The position numbers were made by a program, and so were the translations under genes. Below the pieces are notes generated by a model. It was not told where the DNA came from, made no database searches, and saw only the letters and a program-made list of their open reading frames with translations. From NCBI GenBank assembly GCA_030653335.1, contig JAURZP010000036.1, positions 1 to 8,362 of the forward strand: a DNA stretch of 8,362 nt. The letters run 5' to 3'. The DNA is from Methanoregula sp. Lineage in GTDB: Archaea > Halobacteriota > Methanomicrobia > Methanomicrobiales > Methanospirillaceae. Positions 5,751 through 8,362 of this stretch are shown here, in pieces. Within the stretch, counting starts at the first letter, position 1. Every line of letters starts with the position of its first letter.

Positions 5751-6905
5751 ATGCAGGCAGTCATTTTAGCAGCAGGAGAGGGAAAACGGGTGCGCCCGCT
5801 CACAAGGGGCCGACCCAAAGCAATGATCCCGGTAGCGAACCGGCCAATCATCGAATATGTGATTGAAGCACTATTGAAAAATGGTATACGAGATATTGTA
5901 GTTGTTGTCGGGTACAGAAAAGAGCAGGTAACCCGTTTTTTAAACCAGCTCGATATCCCCATAGAAGTGGTGGTTCAGACCAAGCAACTGGGCACTGCAC
6001 ATGCTCTTTTATGTGCGGAGTCCAAAATTTTTGGGGATTTTCTCGTCCTGCCTGGGGATAATTACATTGACCCCCAATCAATTGCACATATCAAAGATAT
6101 TCCCAATGCGATGCTGGTAAAAGAACATCCCAATCCCTCAAATTTCGGGGTTGTGATGTTGGAAGACGGTTGTGTATCGCAGATTATAGAAAAACCGGAG
6201 CATGCCCCAAGCTTCATTGTGAGTACCGGCATTTATTCCTTAAAAAAGGATTTCTTCTCCAAAATTCACGGAAATGATATCACTGATGCAATTTCCTTAC
6301 TGATCGATGAAGGGGAGCAAATCCGGGCAATCCCCGCTGATGACTGGCAGGATGCAATCTTTGCATGGGATCTCCTCAAGATGAACCGTCGCCTTTTGAG
6401 CAACCTCTCCCCCACCCGGGAGGGAACTGTAAGCCGGCAGACCATCATTCAGGGAGCTGTAAGGATCGGGAAGGGCACATCAATAGGTCCCAACACCGTC
6501 ATCGCCGGGCCGGTTATTATAGGAAATGATTGCACCATAGGTCCAAACTGCTGCATACTGCCCAACACAAGCATCGGTTCACGGGTCACGATTGAACCAT
6601 TCACCTCCATTGGAAATACCTTAATCATGGATGATTCCATGATTGGATCACATTCCCTGATCAAGGATACTGTGCTGGGGGAGCGGTGTAATCTTGCGGA
6701 TCACACCTCTGCAAGCCCTGCAAATGGTCTTCTGGAGATTGAAGGTTGTGTGACACGATCGGAATTCGGAGCAATCTTTGGAGATGGTGTAAAAGCTGGA
6801 TCGTTTTCCCTCTTTCACAACAGCATTATCGGAAACAATGTAACAATTGAGGAACAGGGCTGTCTGAAATCCCGGAATATCCCGGACGGCTCTGCGGTGA
6901 TGTAA
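5751..6905 (+). CDS. GlmU-like sugar-phosphate nucleotidyltransferase paralogue with altered acetyltransferase site
   Basis: A 384-residue paralogue of the preceding glmU, with a nucleotidyltransferase domain (1 to about 215) followed by a left-handed beta-helix (about 230-375). The nucleotide-binding start LAAGEGKRVRPLT (6-18), PKAMIPVANRP, LGTAHAL (80-86) and metal-binding PGDN (101-104) are intact, as is Asp201, the probable second metal ligand. Other positions differ: GELELTD of glmU is GNDITD here, and WLDVGHPWD is WQDAIFAWD. In the beta-helix the glmU residues His311, Tyr314 and Asn334 align with Ser300, Leu303 and Pro323, and GAGT becomes DHT-type sequence. Hexapeptides such as IGPNTVIAGPVIIGNDCTIG remain, so trimer formation is plausible. 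Acetyltransferase activity by the known mechanism is unlikely. It may uridylylate or thymidylylate another sugar phosphate, or act as a partner of GlmU; the substrate is unknown. It begins 8 bases after glmU and ends 1 base before glmS. Confidence 0.9.
   Translation: MQAVILAAGEGKRVRPLTRGRPKAMIPVANRPIIEYVIEALLKNGIRDIVVVVGYRKEQVTRFLNQLDIPIEVVVQTKQLGTAHALLCAESKIFGDFLVLPGDNYIDPQSIAHIKDIPNAMLVKEHPNPSNFGVVMLEDGCVSQIIEKPEHAPSFIVSTGIYSLKKDFFSKIHGNDITDAISLLIDEGEQIRAIPADDWQDAIFAWDLLKMNRRLLSNLSPTREGTVSRQTIIQGAVRIGKGTSIGPNTVIAGPVIIGNDCTIGPNCCILPNTSIGSRVTIEPFTSIGNTLIMDDSMIGSHSLIKDTVLGERCNLADHTSASPANGLLEIEGCVTRSEFGAIFGDGVKAGSFSLFHNSIIGNNVTIEEQGCLKSRNIPDGSAVM
6896..6901 (+). promoter_or_regulatory. Shine-Dalgarno site for glmS, inside the preceding gene
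   Basis: GGTGAT is an exact match to the ATCACC part of the anti-Shine-Dalgarno sequence and lies five bases before the GTG at 6907. It is embedded in the last codons of the upstream gene and decides the glmS start together with the required Cys as second codon. Confidence 0.65.
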
Positions 6906-6906
6906 C

Positions 6907-8362
6907 GTGTGCGGTATTGTCGGGTATGTCGGCAGGAGAGAGGCGGCACCACTGATCGTTGAAGGATTAAAAAAACTCGAATACCGGGGATACGATTCAT
7001 TCGGAGTGGCAACGATCGGAAAGTCCCTTGAATTGGATAAACACAAGGGAAGAATATCTGAAAATGCCCGATCGGCTATACGGTTAAAAGGAAAGATCGG
7101 CATAGGTCACACGCGATGGGCAACCCATGGTATCCCGAATGATGCAAACGCACATCCCCATCTGGACTGTTCAGGAACGATCGCCGTTGTCCACAACGGG
7201 ATCATTGAAAATTATGCAGAATTAAAAAGACAACTCAAAGCCAGTGGGCATACGTTTAGTTCGGACACGGATACTGAAGTTGTTGTTCACCTGATAGAAG
7301 AGGAATATGGAAAGAAAAAAGACCTACTCCTTGCAGTCCAGGCAGTTGTCCCGAAACTTGAAGGATCCTATGCACTGCTCGTCATAGCTGATAAGGAAGA
7401 CCGGATGATCGTGGCACGAAACGCAAGTCCGCTTGTGATTGGCATTGGTGACGGGGAAATATTTGCTGCATCGGATATGACACCCATACTCGAACACACT
7501 GAACGCGCTATGTTTCTTGAGGATGGGGATGTTGCCGCCATAAGCCGGGGGGAGGTGACGATATTTAACAAGGGTACGGTTGTAAAACGGCCGCTGGAAC
7601 TCATAGACTGGTCACTTGAAGATGTTAAAAAAGGCGGGTTTGCGCATTATATGCTCAAAGAGATCTACGAGCAGCCACAGGCATTCTATAATACCATCCG
7701 TGCAGTAAATCCAGAAACCGTTTCGGAGTTTGTCCGCCATCCCACATCCATCACCGTTGTGGCTTGTGGCTCCTCATATCACGCAGGTCTCATATTCAAG
7801 TATCTCCTTGAGGAATCCTGCAGGGTCCCGGTCCGGCTTGAGTTTGCATCAGAGTTCAAATATTATCTCCCCCCGATCGAAGGGCTTGTTATTGGTATCA
7901 CCCAGTCAGGAGAGACTGCCGATACACTCACTGCGCTTAAACAGGCAAAGACACACAACTGCAAAACCCTTGCAATCACAAATATTTTAGGAAGTAGTGT
8001 AAGCCGGCTTGCTGATACAACCATATTCATGCGGGCAGGTCCTGAGATCAGCGTAGCTGCAACAAAATCATTTATCGCTCAGCTGGCTGTGCTGATGCAG
8101 ATCGTCAACAATATTTCCGGCACGAAGTGCAATGATATGCTCCTGCATGCCCACCAGGCAATTGAGGAGATTCTGCTGATCGATCTTACCGATGCCGTCA
8201 CAGTATGCACATCTGCTAAAGACATTTTTTATGTGGGTCGCGGTCCGTTCTATGCAGTTGCACTTGAAGGAGCGCTGAAGATGAAGGAGATCTCGTACAT
8301 CCATGCCGAGGGATATGCCGCAGGTGAACTCAAACACGGCCCGTTTGCCCTGCTCTCGTCAG
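6907..8362 (+). CDS. glmS: Glutamine-fructose-6-phosphate aminotransferase (isomerising), 5' part
   Basis: GlmS converts fructose-6-phosphate and glutamine to glucosamine-6-phosphate and glutamate, the entry step to UDP-GlcNAc. The window holds 485 codons of an expected roughly 580-610; the frame is open to the edge with no frameshift. The start is GTG followed at once by TGC, so removal of the initiator exposes the catalytic N-terminal Cys of the class II (Ntn) glutaminase. That domain shows CGIVGYVG (2-9), LEYRGYDS (24-31), GHTRWATHG (67-75), VHNGIIENY (95-103) and SSDTDTEVV (118-126). The first SIS domain (about 275-400) has VACGSSYHAG (285-294), TQSGETADT (333-341) and AATKSF (384-389). 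The second SIS domain begins near 435 with YVGRGPFYAVALEGALKMKE and AAGELKHGPFALL. The last roughly 100 residues, including the C-terminal end of the isomerase domain, are missing. It follows the GlmU-like paralogue with a 1-base gap and closes the UDP-GlcNAc set. Confidence 0.97.
   Translation, partial: MCGIVGYVGRREAAPLIVEGLKKLEYRGYDSFGVATIGKSLELDKHKGRISENARSAIRLKGKIGIGHTRWATHGIPNDANAHPHLDCSGTIAVVHNGIIENYAELKRQLKASGHTFSSDTDTEVVVHLIEEEYGKKKDLLLAVQAVVPKLEGSYALLVIADKEDRMIVARNASPLVIGIGDGEIFAASDMTPILEHTERAMFLEDGDVAAISRGEVTIFNKGTVVKRPLELIDWSLEDVKKGGFAHYMLKEIYEQPQAFYNTIRAVNPETVSEFVRHPTSITVVACGSSYHAGLIFKYLLEESCRVPVRLEFASEFKYYLPPIEGLVIGITQSGETADTLTALKQAKTHNCKTLAITNILGSSVSRLADTTIFMRAGPEISVAATKSFIAQLAVLMQIVNNISGTKCNDMLLHAHQAIEEILLIDLTDAVTVCTSAKDIFYVGRGPFYAVALEGALKMKEISYIHAEGYAAGELKHGPFALLSS

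Noticed and set aside
6648..7103. 151-codon open frame on the minus strand across the glmU-like paralogue/glmS junction
   Set aside because: Both genes it crosses are strongly supported on the + strand, and its translation shows no domain-like pattern.
1..8362. A new defence, mobile or RNA-based system
   Set aside because: I found no repeat array, terminal inverted repeats, transposase, tRNA- or rRNA-like stretch or toxin-antitoxin-like pair. The coding space is filled by housekeeping-type genes and one unknown.

Overview
This window most likely comes from a methanogenic euryarchaeon, probably of the Methanomicrobiales (Methanoregula-like). The reasons are the archaeal-type two-component sufC-sufB pair, the archaeal GlmU-type proteins, the Shine-Dalgarno sites matching a CACCTCC-type 16S tail, and one gene (glmM) with the look of a leaderless start. 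The lineage is inferred from protein flavour and gene order; no ribosomal marker is present. All nine recognised genes lie on the + strand and fill almost the whole window. The only gap above 25 bases is the 86 bases before glmM.

The left half (1-3182) is a tightly packed run: the 3' end of a SufC-type ATPase, a complete SufB-type Fe-S scaffold, a protein-L-isoaspartate O-methyltransferase (pcm), a cyclase/kynurenine-formamidase-family metal hydrolase, and a 203-residue cysteine-rich protein of unknown function. sufC overlaps sufB, and the next three junctions are only 4 to 14 bases. The five genes are therefore probably co-transcribed, although only the first two belong to one known pathway.

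The right half (3269-8362) is a UDP-N-acetylglucosamine operon: glmM (phosphoglucosamine mutase), glmU (nucleotidyltransferase plus left-handed beta-helix acetyltransferase), a second GlmU-like paralogue whose acetyltransferase site looks degenerate, and the first 485 codons of glmS, cut by the window edge. GlmS makes glucosamine-6-phosphate from fructose-6-phosphate and glutamine. GlmM isomerises it to glucosamine-1-phosphate. GlmU acetylates and uridylylates this to UDP-GlcNAc, a precursor of surface and protein-linked glycans.

I see no mobile element, CRISPR array, RNA gene or defence system. The less ordinary points are the divergent second GlmU paralogue, the unassigned cysteine-rich protein, and the SD-less glmM start with an in-frame stop two codons upstream.
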